A stretch of DNA of 64,000 nucleotides, from assembly GCA_004352715.1 (NCBI GenBank), contig SCFE01000069.1:1-64000 (forward strand), in the 5' to 3' direction. The stretch is from Hofstenia miamia. Lineage: Eukaryota > Xenacoelomorpha > Acoela. The notes below the pieces were generated by a model that saw only the letters and a list, made by a program, of their open reading frames with translations, was not told where the DNA came from and searched no databases. Each line of letters starts with the position of its first letter. Position 1 is the first letter of the stretch. Below are positions 23,735 through 37,430 of the stretch, piece by piece. A program made the position numbers and the translations under genes.

Positions 23735-25320
23735 CAAGCATGAAAGATGTAAGCTAAGACAAATTTCATAAAAGCTATATGTTGATTTCAAGAATTCTAT
23801 AGAAATTCATAAAATTCATATAATTCAGTGCCTTGCAAAAAACGACGTTATCTAGTTTTGAATTTTTTCAAGTCTTCAAAGATTTATTATTAAATTGCTT
23901 AGGGTAATGAAATATTTATTTGAAATATTTAGAGTGAAATTTTTGAAAACATATATTTTCACCATTTCCCTTCATGAATATAATTTACTTTTTAAAATTA
24001 TAACAAAAGGAAAATATTTGAAAACATGGAATATAGCTAAGGTAATTCTTAAACTTTTTTTACAATTTAAATGATTTTGTTACTATCACTCTCTACAACT
24101 GTAAATAAAATTTTTAATAAATGAAAACATGAATTTTGAAGAAATAGATCAACTATAACTTTATTACTCAAATATTCTTAAAATTTAAACCATTTCTATG
24201 ATTCAATTACTAGTTTTGTCACAATTTACTTAGATTTTAGCAAATCATTTGACTCTTGAATCTATTTCAAATTCAATTTTGAAAGATAACTTGTGCAATA
24301 TTGGTATTCGTGTTAAATTTATGCAAATCTTTTCAACTATTTAACGAATCTAAACAAACCGTATCATTCAATAAAAGTTCTTTTATTCAAAATTTTACCA
24401 GTGATTGTAATCAATGACCTGCCTGACTTGTTTACAGCATTTATAAATGCTGTGTTAAACAGAAACTCAAATTTTCGCAGGTGTTTCTCCTATATAGGAC
24501 AAAGGAATGGGAAGGGTCCATTAAGTAGGTGATTTTGTTCTGGCTTATAGATAATAAATATCATCTAAAAATTGGTATTGGATCTTGTTACTAATTTATT
24601 GAATTGGCGATTATAGGACCGTGCTGATTTTGTAAAGAACCTATTGGACAATAGGGACCAAATTTCTCATTAAAGCACTTCCTTTGCATTTTATCTAAAG
24701 AGGTCAAAACAACAAAAATTCATTTTCACAAATCGTTGTTTGAATATTTGGCCATGGATCGATTCTTTGGGATCTAGATTAATTCCACACCCATAGAATT
24801 TTCATAGAACGATCGATGGGATTATTAATAAATACAAAGTTTTCGAAAAACATTTAGTATATGTTAAGATATGTCTTAAATCAGAAATTTACTAACATCA
24901 ACATCCAATTAAAAAAGAAAATTTTGAAATATTGTTAAAAACAAACAATCCAATAATTCCAGAATCATTATATATATATATATATATAAAGAAAGAAGTA
25001 AGATCAAGATTAATGAATAAACAGAAAACTTATTTTGACATCAACATTTTCTAATGCATGCAATTTTTATTAATTTTAAGTGTAGTTTATTGTAATTAGT
25101 TTTCCATCCAAATTTGTTCTGATAAAGATTTTTGAATCAAAACTGGTCCATATATATATATATNCAAGCATGAAAGATGTAAGCTAAGACAAATTTCATA
25201 AAAGCTATATGTTGATTTCAAGAATTCTATAGAAATTCATAAAATTCATATAATTCAGTGCCTTGCAAAAAACGACGTTATCTAGTTTTGAATTTTTTCA
25301 AGTCTTCAAAGATTTATTAT
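23735..25320. repeat. 156-bp sequence repeated 1.43 kb apart, next to a single n
   Basis: Bases 23735-23890 recur at 25165-25320, immediately after a lone n at 25164. The second copy then lacks 18 bp present in the first and runs into an AT tract. Likely a mis-joined contig or alternative haplotype end. Confidence 0.75.
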
Positions 25321-25737
25321 GAAATATTTATTTATATATATATATACATATGTTGATTCAAGCTTCAATTTTCAAATAACTCAAATAATTACACATTAGG
25401 CTTAAAGAAAAAATTATTGAAATCTACATTTAAAGAACAGAAATTGAGATGGATTACATTTACTTTAATATTTATGTATCTTTTTTATTACACATCAACC
25501 ATTAGTATATTTTCATGAAGCTATTAGAGTTTGAGTGAAATTTTATCCTTTAAGATATGATAAATTGGTAAATTCATTTTGTATTCAAAAACTTTTCTTC
25601 ATTGACAAAGTTTAATTAACTGCATATCTAAGCGTTTAAAGGCGAATTCTCAATATTATAACTTCTATAAAAGCTTAATTTCACAGATTCCTTCTGCATT
25701 TTACGCTTGTTTTATCTGTTAGTTTTTTCTTTATCCG

Positions 25738-25835
25738 TACCCGTAAAATCTTTAACCGTACACGCCCTAGCCGCGGGTACGGGCGGGTAGAAGCGGGAAA
25801 CCGCTTATAGTAATCGTACCCGCACAGCCGTTCAA
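25738..25835. repeat. CGGGTACGGG-type repeat scrap
   Basis: A short GC-rich block of CCCGTA and CGGGTA words in both orientations, in DNA that is otherwise about 70-75% A+T. Similar words occur at 14665-14755 and 16205-16235. Confidence 0.45.
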
Positions 25836-28800
25836 CGTATTGTTTTTTAGATAAAATGACAACTCACATCCAACCCAAGTTCTAATGATCCGCAAAGATG
25901 AGCAAAATATATAACTTTAAAGAATCACAATATGTCTTCATATGCAAAGATTATTTAATTGGCATTAATATCAATACTAACATTTGCTGCATCCAGTTCA
26001 GTAGCAATTCCCTATAATTATTCTAGTAGACTGTTTTTGATCCACGAAATATCCTCAAGATCCATGGATAGCATTTCAGATCCAGATCTATTGAAATTTC
26101 CATGGGTCTCCCGATCCGTGGAGAAGTCTGCAAGTTTGTTGGCCCCAGCATCAGCCGGATATAACAATAAGAAACTTTTCATCGAAAGAAAAACTAAGCA
26201 AAGTTAAAACTGCAAGAAAAAGCAATTATGCTATTGAAAAATAATGCGATGTAGTGACATAACAAATGCTTCTAAAAATTTCATACAGCTTCCTATTTAT
26301 AGGACAGTTCCATTCTTCAAAGGGATTAAAAATATTTTTTTGTTTGTTGTATTTTCTTAATAACTATATTCATCTTTTCTAAATTAGTACTGGCTACTTA
26401 CAAATTTTGTACTTTTTAAGTACTCAGGGAGTAATTTGTTAAGTTAGATTGATCATATTGAAAAAGAATTGGAAATTTTTGAATAAATTTTGTAATTATC
26501 AAAATAAATAGTTTATATTAATCTCATTTGTTCTAATGCAGATTATGCGAATCCTTTAATCTGCACCCAAAGATAGATTTTTGTTCATATATATATATAT
26601 ATATATATATGCCTGGCATTATTAGAATTAAACATGCAATATATTTCCTAGACAGCATATTGATTATGCAAAATGCCAAATTTCAATCGCCGTTCAGAAA
26701 TCATAAATGTTCATCAAAAGTATATTGAACTCAAGAATTTATGAAACTGATTTATCAAAAATATGACAAAGTCGGAAATTATTAAGAAAGTAATATCACT
26801 TTTATAATGATCCATTTATTTAGACGTGTTAGATATTTGTTTATTAATTTTGTTATAAGCAATCTACTATATATAATATAAATACTCTATCACAATGGCG
26901 AAATCAATAATATTTATTATATTGGACATGTAGGTATAAATTGTTTGATTTACCATGCATTGGAGTTTGATTTGTTAACTAAATAGTGAAGAATGAAAAC
27001 AAATACACAGACATGTTGCTACGTCATTTAACAATGATTTAATTGGTTATTATTCAACGAAATAGTATAGGGCATTTAGACGTTATTCCAAATAAAGAAT
27101 GTGCCGAATTTCGGAAATGAAAACGTCGGTTTGTGTAGCAAGGCGTTTTACTGGAATTGAACAAAGCCAAAGTGTATATATGCAACAGACCTACCTGATG
27201 TGATTTATTAATCTATTTTTATTAACTTTGTGAACCATGCATCTTAGCCTTAAGCGTAAAATTCGAAATTCTCCCTTAAAAATTCAAGTTAAAATGATTT
27301 TACAAGTAAGGAATTTAATAACTAATGTAAATAATGAAAATTTTCAGAATATGGTTATAAATTCAACTGCCACAGCAACCTTTCATATTTCAATAAAATA
27401 TGAAATTGACGAAATTTTCGATATATTTTAATTTGAATTATGAATATGCATTCTCAATTTTTGAGAATATTACGATATTAAAGCATAAATTTTAGTCTTC
27501 TATTCATTATAAAAGTGAAAAGATCATCTGTGCATTTATCAAGAACTAATTTATATTCGAAGCAACTAAGATAAAAAGTCGTAAGACATTTGAAATTAAA
27601 CAATGCAAACTCATTTATGTACATTGGGTAAAATATAGAAGATATTCTTCACTATCTCAACTATCTAATTAAAATTTCTTAGACCTAAAATTTCTCTAAA
27701 TTCAAATATTTGCCTGAAATGACAATAGTATTTTGTTCAAGAATATGTAATTCAAATTTCTGCTAACTTCTAGAAAAAATGAAATTTGTTACCTCCAAAT
27801 TATTTTTGGAAAAGAATATACCAGTACATAGTTCACTAATATTGTATTATTGAATGATATTTCCACTTCATAATATCACATAAGAAAATTAATTATCTAA
27901 TTCTAGACTAAAAACCTTAGACAAAATATGAATGCGTGATAGGATATTTTCTATTAGAAACTAAGTTTCCAATATTTATGATGGAAATTTTCAAGAAGAA
28001 ACATGGGATTTCATTGTTGATAGAACGATGTCTAAAAGCAATAAATTTACAACCGTGTTTCTAGTAGGTCAGAGTTTAATTATTTTAATGAATGGATCAA
28101 AGTTTAAAATAGCAGAAAATGTATGAAACATTTATTTAGTGTATATAATATATGACGCTAAGAGCTAGTAAGGAAGATAATGAAGTTAGAATAATCTGAA
28201 TTATTAACATTAATTAAATCGCAAATAGTTTAGAAAATCAAAATTCACAAAAGTTTTACATAGCTCAGAAGAAAAGAAAACATCAATATAATGAGGGTGA
28301 AGTAATACAATACTGTAAAAATACTAACTAGGGCTTCAAAGTTATGAAATACAAATAATTTTAGCATTTACAAATCATTGTTTAGTTACTTCTAACTTCA
28401 TCAGCTTTTCAAATATTTTATGAATGTTTCAAAGAATGTTCTCATTCTTAAGTTTAAAAGCTATATTTCAGTTGTGTTTGGTAATAAAATTGTTAACAAG
28501 AAGTTGAATAAACACAAAATGCGTCCTCTGTCTTAATAAATACAACTTCATTACTTTTTTTCAAAGTTTTCAACAATTATAGAAGAAAGTCATTACTTGT
28601 GTTGGGTAAGATCATCACCTGGAAAAATTAACTCATCAAGACTAAATTGATATAAACTAATTCCTAGTTTTTACACTAAAACTGACGACAACAAGGAAAT
28701 ATACATACATATATGGATGTAAATATATATATATAAATATAATAGGCATTCAGATTATTGATATAATAAAACAATGCAATTCTGTTAGCAGGCATAGGTG

Positions 28801-30190
28801 GCCAAAAATTTAAACGAAAAAAGGCCAATTCCTGCTCCCCTCTCCTCGTATTAACAAGGGGGGGGGCTTGCAACACGAAGAACATTAAATTAATTCTCAA
28901 AAATTATGTTCATTCACATAACACTCATTGGCTGTAATGTGTCAAAATGGCAATTAGTAAGCGATAATTATAAGGCACTAATATTGTGCCATTGCATATT
29001 GTTGTATCTAATTAAGCAGAATATATCATGGATCCTAGCACTACAATATCAAAATATTTAAGCAATTGAGACAATATGACCATCTCAGCCTATGAATATT
29101 CACACAATGTATGTGATTAAAATTTTTCATTTTTATACAAACTGTCACAATAGCCATTTATAGTCATTTAATTGCTTGAGATGATTTGGTCAGTTTTAGC
29201 TTAAGAAATTACAAATAATTGCAAACATTGGTGTCAAAATTTGAATCTATTAATGTAATTTTGTGAAAAAGATATATATATGCTCAGGCTCGTATTCAGA
29301 GAATTCACATTACTAGACCAATTTTTGTGTTTTAAGTACTGAAGTTTAATTTCAATTAATTTTAATGACAGATAACAGACCATTTAAAAACAATTAGTTA
29401 ATATTTGAATATTAAATATAGAAATGTTTGCGTGTCCATTTTAACAACAATATATTGTATTTTCAATTATGCTTGAATATAACTCATTCCCTTATCATTG
29501 ATTAGAATTGCCACGTCCGTTATTTTAGTATTAGTAATATTTATATACATGATAATATATGTTAAAAAAGATAATAGTGCCTGCTGATATTTGTGACATA
29601 TGTTTAAAGTTTTTTTATAGCCACATGTGCAAAATAAACACAGGAAATGAACAACATTATATTATAATTTATTTTGGAATACTGTAATTTTGATTATTTA
29701 AACTGTTTTCGATATTTCTATTTCTTTCATGCTAAATTATATTTCTTAATTTTTCAATATCAATTTATGTTGTTATATATGCTCAAAAACAAAATTTAAA
29801 ATAAAATAATTGAGCAGCCTTAGAAAACAATGTTGCTAATCATGGAATAATTAATGTTTAGCACGGTGAACTTGGAAGAAACATACACAAACTGCCTTCA
29901 CAAAGCAAATTATCTCAGGGTAGTTGTTCTCATGGCTATTAGATCGCCTAATTATCTGAACAACAAGCATGGAAATAATTTAAATAATTCTACATAAAGC
30001 AGATTTTTCATTGAAAAAAATCTTATTTGCATGTAATTTAGGAATAAGAATGTGTTTTAGCACATATCCTCTTCATTGCAGGGGCCCTACCCCATAGATG
30101 TGTACACGCAAAAAGCTTTCAATATTTACTAACAGTCTTAGGTAACATTGTATAATGCAAATTGATTTGTTAAGTAAAAGTAACATTAGG

Positions 30191-30325
30191 GGAAATAGGG
30201 TTAATGACACTTTCTTAAGATTAGCGGAAATAGGGTTAATGACACTTTTTTAAGATTAGTGGAAATAGGGTTAATGACACTTTTTTAAGATTAGTGGAAA
30301 TAGGGTTAATGACACGTTTTAAGAA
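30191..30325. repeat. 35-bp minisatellite, four units
   Basis: Units begin at 30191, 30226, 30261 and 30296 with GGAAATAGGGTTAATGACAC, followed by a T-run and TTAAGATTAGT-like sequence. The period is exactly 35 bp and the units are nearly identical; the last is incomplete. Confidence 0.9.
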
Positions 30326-30884
30326 TTCGAGGCTGGTTCCAATTTAACAGAATGTTATCAGATTACGAATAAAAGGGAATATATTTGATGAACTGATTAC
30401 TCCCAGCTATAATGCCTTAAACTGCCCTGCCTTCTATATTTATGCAGGCGTGTTAACTAAATCTCCGTCAATCAAGTTCAGTGTCAGAAAGACATCTTAT
30501 CTTGAAATGCCATCTCCAAATAATGGAATAAAGTTAAGTGACTAATGATCGTATCGCATTTACACGTCCTTGTCAAACTCATTTATTATTTTAACACCAA
30601 TAATCAAGATTTATAATCCAGTTATGTTCTTCATTTTTCGATTCAATCAACAAGCCTATTATTTAAAATTCAACACTGTCGAAACCCAACATTACATTTG
30701 GTAAATCTTGGGATACCAGGTTTTAACAAAAAATCAATTATATTCACAAATTGATGCAATTGAACTTATCGTAAACAAATGTGATATATACTTGATAGAA
30801 ATTCTATTTATTAAACTAACGCAATGATTCATTAAGTTTTTTAAGTTAGATGCATGTAACATTAAAGGCTTAAATTATGCGTAC
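30326..30884. other. Non-coding, no feature seen
   Basis: AT-rich, no supported frame. Confidence 0.5.
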
Positions 30885-31103
30885 CTTTTCTTTCTATTGG
30901 TTCGTTTTCAAATGCAGGTGGTTGGATAACTATTACCCCTGGTCTGTATCCTTCTTCTGTTTCTAAGTTTTCAGGGCGAGAAGAAAGAGGATCTGAAAAT
31001 GAAGTATCCCTAGCCAATGAATAAGCATCAGTTGTGCTATCTTCGGAAGCAGCATCCATATTACTTAAAGCAATGCTATTCATACCTTGGTCTGATTTAA
31101 GTT
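30885..31103 (-). CDS. Putative internal exon, acidic low-complexity protein part
   Basis: On the minus strand the frame is open between a TTTGTAG acceptor and a GAAAAG/GTAC donor, 219 bp. Both ends are phase 1, so the exon is symmetric. The product is acidic and Ser/Asp/Glu-rich (MDAASEDSTTDAYSLARD) and ends with RPGVIVIQPPAFENEPIERK. No domain is recognised. It sits 9.6 kb upstream, on the same strand and in compatible phase, of the Cys-rich exon at 21110-21288. I-mfa family members have poorly conserved, low-complexity N-terminal parts before the Cys-rich domain, so the two could be one gene. That link is inference only. Confidence 0.5.
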
Positions 31104-31954
31104 CTACAAATACATTATCACGTTAATGTTGGGCACATAAATTATAAAGTAGCCACTTTTTACTTGTGCATATCTATCAAATAATACTTCAAGAAGAAAT
31201 ATTGTAGAAACATTAAATATCTATAAGTTTTATAAGCAACTAATTATTTTCAATTTTGTAAAATTTATATAAATTTTCAAATATTTACCTAATATTTTTT
31301 CTATGAAATCAATAAATATTGAATTCAGAATCAAAAGTATGTGCTAGAATAGAATGTGAAGCAAATGAATAAGAGAAAAAATTAATGCATGTCTGCCTGT
31401 ATTCCTACCAAAGCTGCAACACGCAGTTAATAATTATAGAAACATTTCAGCTATGATTTAAAATATAGAAGTTGTTCACACAGTGAATGTAATATACTGA
31501 GTCAGATCAACCTTTGAAAACTACTCAAGTTGGACGTGCTTATCTTATTAATTGTTGCTGATATTAAAATTCATACGTACCGTTTTGTGAAACAAATCTT
31601 ACAAACGAGGTCTGCGAATGTTGAGGAATCGTATATACTGCGGATTAAGACTTTATTGATTTCTAACCTGAAATTTCTTGCAATGCCTCATCCTATAATC
31701 TCTGCAATAACAGCTAATTGTACGTGATGCAAAAAGCATGTTGATTACAGCTTTTACACATTTTCAAACAATAAATGCTAGCGATTATTGGTTCCATGCT
31801 ACTTTAAAATTTTGCTATTTGAACATTTAAATCAAACAGATTAGCACGCATAAAGAGCAAAAGTTTCTAAAAATATATTGGAAATATTTAATTCAACAAT
31901 AACATATCACAAAAATTGATTTTATAATGCACAGAGTAATTAATGTGTCCTGAT

Positions 31955-31996
<42 letters not shown>

Positions 31997-34551
31997 TATT
32001 TATTTATTTATTAAATAATATTCACAATATATTCTATTAATCGGAATAAATTACTCATCACGATTATAAATTATATGATGTGTTTATTTCCAGCTTAATG
32101 TTTTATATACTAATTTTATATACTAATTTTTTCAATAATTAATATAAACATTTTAAGAATAATTGATATATTATTGAAAAATATTTAATTTCGAAATTTA
32201 AGTATTTACTATTACTATCCAATGAAAACTCGAAAAACTTTTTATTCTGTTTAAAAAAATTTAAATTTGTTCTAAATTTCTGAAAATTTATATAAATACA
32301 TCTAAATATAACTTTAAGGAATGCTTCAAAAATAGATTTATGTATTATGACTTAAAAAGTCATGTAACATAATGTAATATATTATATTATGCTATCAAGT
32401 GCGGTATAAATTAATAAAGAAATAACAAAATATCAAATAAAAGTTATAGTAGCGTTGAAAGGAAAAGCCATAAATTGTTTTTATGACCTTACTTGTATAC
32501 TTTATGGTTTTTCAAGTCTATTATTTGGAGAAATTCTTTCCGAGCTTTAAGTTGATACTTGTCATTTGTTATCTGAAGCAGTCAATCGATAAGATAATAA
32601 ACTGTTTTGATTGTATCTAATTGTGATAATCACTCGATAAATAACTGCAAACTCCTTTCGGGGGGCCGTTTTCCTCAAATTCAAAGGGTTTATTTGCCTT
32701 CCACGTAATCACATAAACACTGCCTTTCCAGCATAGGGAGAAGTCTGTTTATTGATATAATCACAAATACCTACTCAATGAAAACGTCACTCGTGGCAGA
32801 ATTTGTGTTGTTAGCAAAATATTTTTGATTTGTTTGTAAACCTTGTCGCTCAAACGTGCTCACTCGAGGGATAAACATTAGATTTGCATCTCAGTCACTT
32901 ACTTAGAATGACTTCAAACAGCGAGCTCTTCCTCATTTCCAATCTACTTAAAGAAGGTACTTTTAACCTTTAAGTATGAACCTATCAAAATTACATGTAT
33001 TAATTAAAGTTATGATGCCTATCTTAAATCTTGGAATTTTAACAACACAGTGCTCTTACTTTCACTAATTGGTTGTGATAATAGGAGTTTATTAAACCAT
33101 TCATTTCTATTATGCTCTGGCCCTCAGATATTTGAATATCAATTTAATTTAGAAGGTTTCAGTTTTATTTTATTAACAAAATCTATCAAATTAAAATCAA
33201 AATCTGCACAAACAAACTATTCAATAATTAAAAAAAAGAAACAGAATTTTTTAAAGTTTTAAAGTTTTTAATTAAATTTTGTGCAGCATAGCATATCAAC
33301 ATGTTATTTAAAATAATGCTTAGTAAAATATGCTTCATACATTTGAAAGTAATTGCTATTGAAAGAAACTTAAAGCAAAGCCATTTGAAGTTTAACAAAT
33401 ATGTACTTTTTCATAAAAATAAACTAATTTATCTTAAAGTATAATGCTTAGCGTATATAAATAATGATCATAAAATTGGATATTATTTTAAAAAATTATA
33501 TTTTATCTAGCTCAAAGAAATACTTTTAAGAAAATTATTTTTGCTTATGTTAATTTTTTCATTGAATATATACACGATTATCATCAAACACCTGGGATAT
33601 ATATATATATATATATATGGCTAAGATCGATTATCGTAATAACTGTGATTTAAGTGAACTGTATTATAATCAAGAGAAAGGTAACCTAATTTCGATTTCA
33701 AAAACTAAAATATTTCTGAAATGCTTTTCCTTCAATTTTACTCAGGAGTTAATTGCATAAAAGTTTAACAAATAAACATTTTGATTGATGAACCTCTAAA
33801 TTATTTTTATAGAGTACTAAGCAAATAGATATTTGCAAATGAAAAACTACAAATGTATTGAAATCTAGATATTTTCAAACAATATTTGCACTTTGTTTTT
33901 CTCATATATTGCTTTCAGTCGTGTATTAAGTAGACAAGGTTTCTTTTAAAAAAGTATTATTTGAAATGTTTTCGCCAAACACTAATTGGAAGTCTATTTT
34001 CAAAAAGCAAAATGTACTACATGTATATTCCAATTCACATTAATTGCTCAGTTAATGATGACTTGCTATTTTTATTTTGCACATGTATTAAATCAATGTA
34101 TTCATTTTTCATTATTGCAGTTGCGACTATTTGTTCCTAAGAGGACTATGTATATATATATATATATATATAGATATATATATATATATATAAATTTATA
34201 TATATATGCTGGTTACAATAATTATGGGATGTTTGATACCGATATTAATAATTTTTTCCCTAGCAATTTTCACAAAATTTCTTCACTGTATTAGTGATAT
34301 GTTAAAAACAAACGAAACTGGCACTAAGGTTTCTACCTTAATTTTTAAGAAAATGGAAAATGCTATTAGTTAAAATCAACATTAATCCAAATAGCTATTC
34401 AACAGCATCCTTGTTCATTTATATTAAAATATACCTAGGCACTTTGTATTAGACTTAGTTGAAATAAAAAACAACAAGATACTACATTGTTTTAAAAGTC
34501 AGTGAAAATGGTCACAATCAGCTTCCGAAATTATCAACAAATTTTGGAAGG
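31104..34551. other. AT-rich, no gene seen
   Basis: Contains (AT)n at 31960-31989 followed by (TTTA)n to about 32012, an AT tract at 33598-33618, and a long AT tract at 34150-34207. No supported coding frame. Upstream exons of either the 31-kb gene (minus) or the homeobox gene (plus) could lie here but none is recognisable. Confidence 0.5.
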
Positions 34552-35465
34552 GATGTGATCAATGTAAATTCGAATTAATCATCTAATGAAACCTTAAATT
34601 CATATATGAGAGGTGCACTACTATGAATGCTACCAACTTCATTAAACACACTTGAATCTAAAATGTTTTAGAAAATATTTTAAAACATATTTATGAAATT
34701 TACATTATGCGCCCACTTTAAAAAATTTTTTTTATCTTCTGGACAAATAATATTACAGTAGCTAGCGGAGAATGAAAAGATTCTTTTAGAAATCAATCCC
34801 GTCCTTCTAAATGTTATACCTCAAGACTTATATTAACTCAAATTATACGAATATTTGATAAATAATTTATTTATGCAAATTTTATATTTCCATAGCAACC
34901 AATTAATGGTTTTCTAAGGCATTTGAGGAAAAAAGATTGTGTGCTCAGATCACTTTCGATTTGCTTAGGAATTTAACTAAAAACATTTTCAGAATTTTTT
35001 CCAAAAGCGGTGCTACGCCGTAATTAGGCAAGACAGTAATAAAATTCACGTTTACTGAGATAATTGAAAAGACCTTAGTTTAAGTGCGAGTTACATATCC
35101 TATCTTATTTTGAGCTAGATATGATTAAAAACTTGCAACAATAATGGGGGTTTATAAACCCAATCTTTGAAATATTTCACTTCGATAGTCCCCAAAAACA
35201 GTGGTCATATAGATGCTTACCTTTTTGATAAGCATAAATACGAGATTGAACATTGTAGCTTTGCACCATTCCTTTTGCAATTACAATAATTAAGACAATG
35301 GATTCATAAATAGAACAGGTGAAATTACATTCTAAAAAATTGCAGTAAATGTAATCGTAAAATAATCAATGTTCAATGATGCTTATCTTGAGGATTCTTT
35401 TAAATTTTGAAATGTCTAAAATAATATAGTGAAGTGTCTTGATACAAAGGAATACATTTTGATAA
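34552..35465. repeat. Inverted duplication, left arm, outer block
   Basis: The reverse complement of this block matches 53104-54400 in order over its whole length. Examples are the TGTGCTCAGATCACTTTC and TAGCTAGCGGAGAATGAAAA words. Identity is moderate (well below that of the inner block), with several indels. The right-arm copy is longer, partly because the left copy lost one end of an embedded TIR element. Confidence 0.85.
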
Positions 35466-35639
35466 AAAAATGGTTACTTTGAAAGTGAAATCTATTAAGA
35501 AAATTTCACTAACAGCACTAAGGTAGTTTCAAAATGTCAAAATTTCTCTTTTTATGGGTCATGGTGTTTGCATCATGCCAACATTATTAATTAGCCTAAA
35601 TGCTTAAAATATAATTCAATTAGTTATAGAATGTTTGAA

Positions 35640-37430
35640 AAGTTTTTTTAATTACTTTAATTACTTTAATTACTTTTAATTTGCATTACTTGGCAAAATT
35701 ACAACGATATAATTGAAACCTAATCATGATTCAAAAGCAATTTATTGCTGCAAGAAAAAGGTACAAAAACTATAAACTACAAAACTACAAAAAGCTATTT
35801 ACAAATATAATAAATATATATAATATTAAAATGTGTGTGTTATGTGTGTGTGCATTTTATACAAAATTTCCAAATGAATATAGTGTATTATTGTCATTAA
35901 GTAGGCATTGTCTATTAAAGAGGAATGTTCGCAATTTCTTTCTAAATTTCTTGTAATTTTTTTCAAATTTAATTCCTCTATTTAAGTTATTCCATAGTTT
36001 ACTTGCTGTGTGGTGGAAACTATTAAAATATTTATCAATGTATAAAAATGTTTGAGACCGTTCATTTAATTTAATAAACTGTTTTAAAAACGAAATTGCG
36101 GCCTGGCCAAATTTGAATTTAAATAATATTGATAACATATGCATTTGAATTTGATAATAAGGAGATAGTATTTTGTATTTTAATCGGTAATCGGATGCAT
36201 TGTCATGTTTTTGTTCAAAATTGAATATTTTAAGGGCCCAATTAAAAGTTTTAGACAGGAGGATGCAATGTTTTGAATTAATATTTGTAAAGAGGAATGA
36301 GCAATATTAAAAGTGTGAAAGGCAGAGTGTATTTATTAGTTGTTTGTGGTTCGTATTTGAAATATTTCTGAGATGATAAAGATACCTAACTCCAGAAGCC
36401 ATTTTTTTAATTTTAGCCATGAAGAATTGTTCGAAATTTAAATCATTGTCAATTTCGACACCTAAATAGTTAATAGATTCGCTTTGCTTTATTGGTACAC
36501 TATTTAATTTAAGTTCTATGTTTTTTGTGAGATTTCTGTTTGTCTTAGGGGAGAATATTATAAATTGTGTTTTTTCAATATTTACTTTCAATTGATTATT
36601 TGAGAAATATTGTGTTAAATTTTTGATGTCATATTGGAGATTTTTAGTTGCATTAAAGGCATTTATATCAGTACTTATGAGACATGTATCATCTGCATAT
36701 TGATAAATTTTACTGTTTTTTACCTGTTGAGTTATGTCATTAACATAGATTGCAAATAGAATAGATCCGAGAATTGTGCCCTGTGGAACCCCACGGTCCG
36801 TCATAATATAATTTGATTTTTTACCATTAAGTATTACTCTTTGCTGTCGATTTTTAAGGAATGTCATTATTAAGTTAACACATTTGTTATCAAAGTTATA
36901 TATATTAATTTGTCCCTTAATATTTCAAAATTCATTGAGTTAAAAGCTTTGGCAAATTAAGGAGTGCAACACAACTACATTTGTTTTGGATTAAATTAGA
37001 TTTTATTTGTTCTGATATTGATAAAATTGCATCTTGAGTGCTATAACCATTTCGAAAACCAAATTGTTTTCTTGAAAGAATATTTTCAGATATCAAATAT
37101 GCATTTATTTGATTATTTAATAATTTTTCAAATAGTTTACTAAAGGGATGGCCAATGCAAATGGGCCTATAATTTTGTGCATTTAGAGGGTCGCCTTTTT
37201 TATATATAGGGCTTATATCAGATTTCTTAAATTTATCCGGGAACTCATTATCAATAATGCATTGGTTAAATGCAAATAATAGATGTTCACTAAAGATATG
37301 AAAATGACGCTTAATAATAAAGATTGGAAGATTATAGGATGCTGTTGATTTATTTGTGTCTAAAGTTTTTATTATTGTTTCTAGTTCATTTGCATTTATG
37401 AGTCTAAAAGAAAAGTATGTTTTTCCTGGG
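35640..37430 (-). pseudogene. LINE reverse transcriptase remnant (Jockey/CR1-like)
   Basis: Minus-strand frames give a non-LTR reverse transcriptase in order. PIYKKGDPLNAQNYRPI is near 37150-37200 and the QFGFRNGYSTQDAI segment near 37020-37070. A frameshift lies near 36945. The longest frame, 36307-36867, contains RGVPQGTILGSILFAIYVND and the catalytic YADDT motif, then the NxxKT and YLGVEID thumb motifs. The C-terminal tail is in another frame at 35857-36144. No endonuclease precedes it, so the copy is 5' truncated as is usual for LINEs. Just past the 3' end, at 35644-35685, is a tandem 9-bp tail. The element sits between the two blocks of the left duplication arm. Confidence 0.9.
35644..35685. 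repeat. Tandem 9-bp repeat at LINE 3' end
   Basis: Three to four units of TTTAATTAC on the plus strand (GTAATTAAA on the LINE strand). CR1-type LINEs often end in short tandem repeats instead of poly(A), which fits the position. Confidence 0.6.

Larger units (their letters stand above)
23526..30190. other. Long AT-rich stretch, intron-like
   Basis: More than 6 kb with no gene I can support. It contains AT tracts (about 24968-24987, 25151-25163, 26588-26610), a CGGGTACGGG-type block at 25740-25835 and a patch of GATCC/CCATGG words at 26035-26130 that is open on both strands but has no clean splice sites. It may be the intron between the two candidate exons at 21.1 and 31 kb. Confidence 0.45.

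Noticed and set aside
25959-26207. 82-codon plus frame (and an open minus frame) in a patch of GATCC/CCATGG words
   Set aside because: The frame does not start with ATG, both strands are open, splice sites are poor, and the word repetition suggests a repeat scrap.
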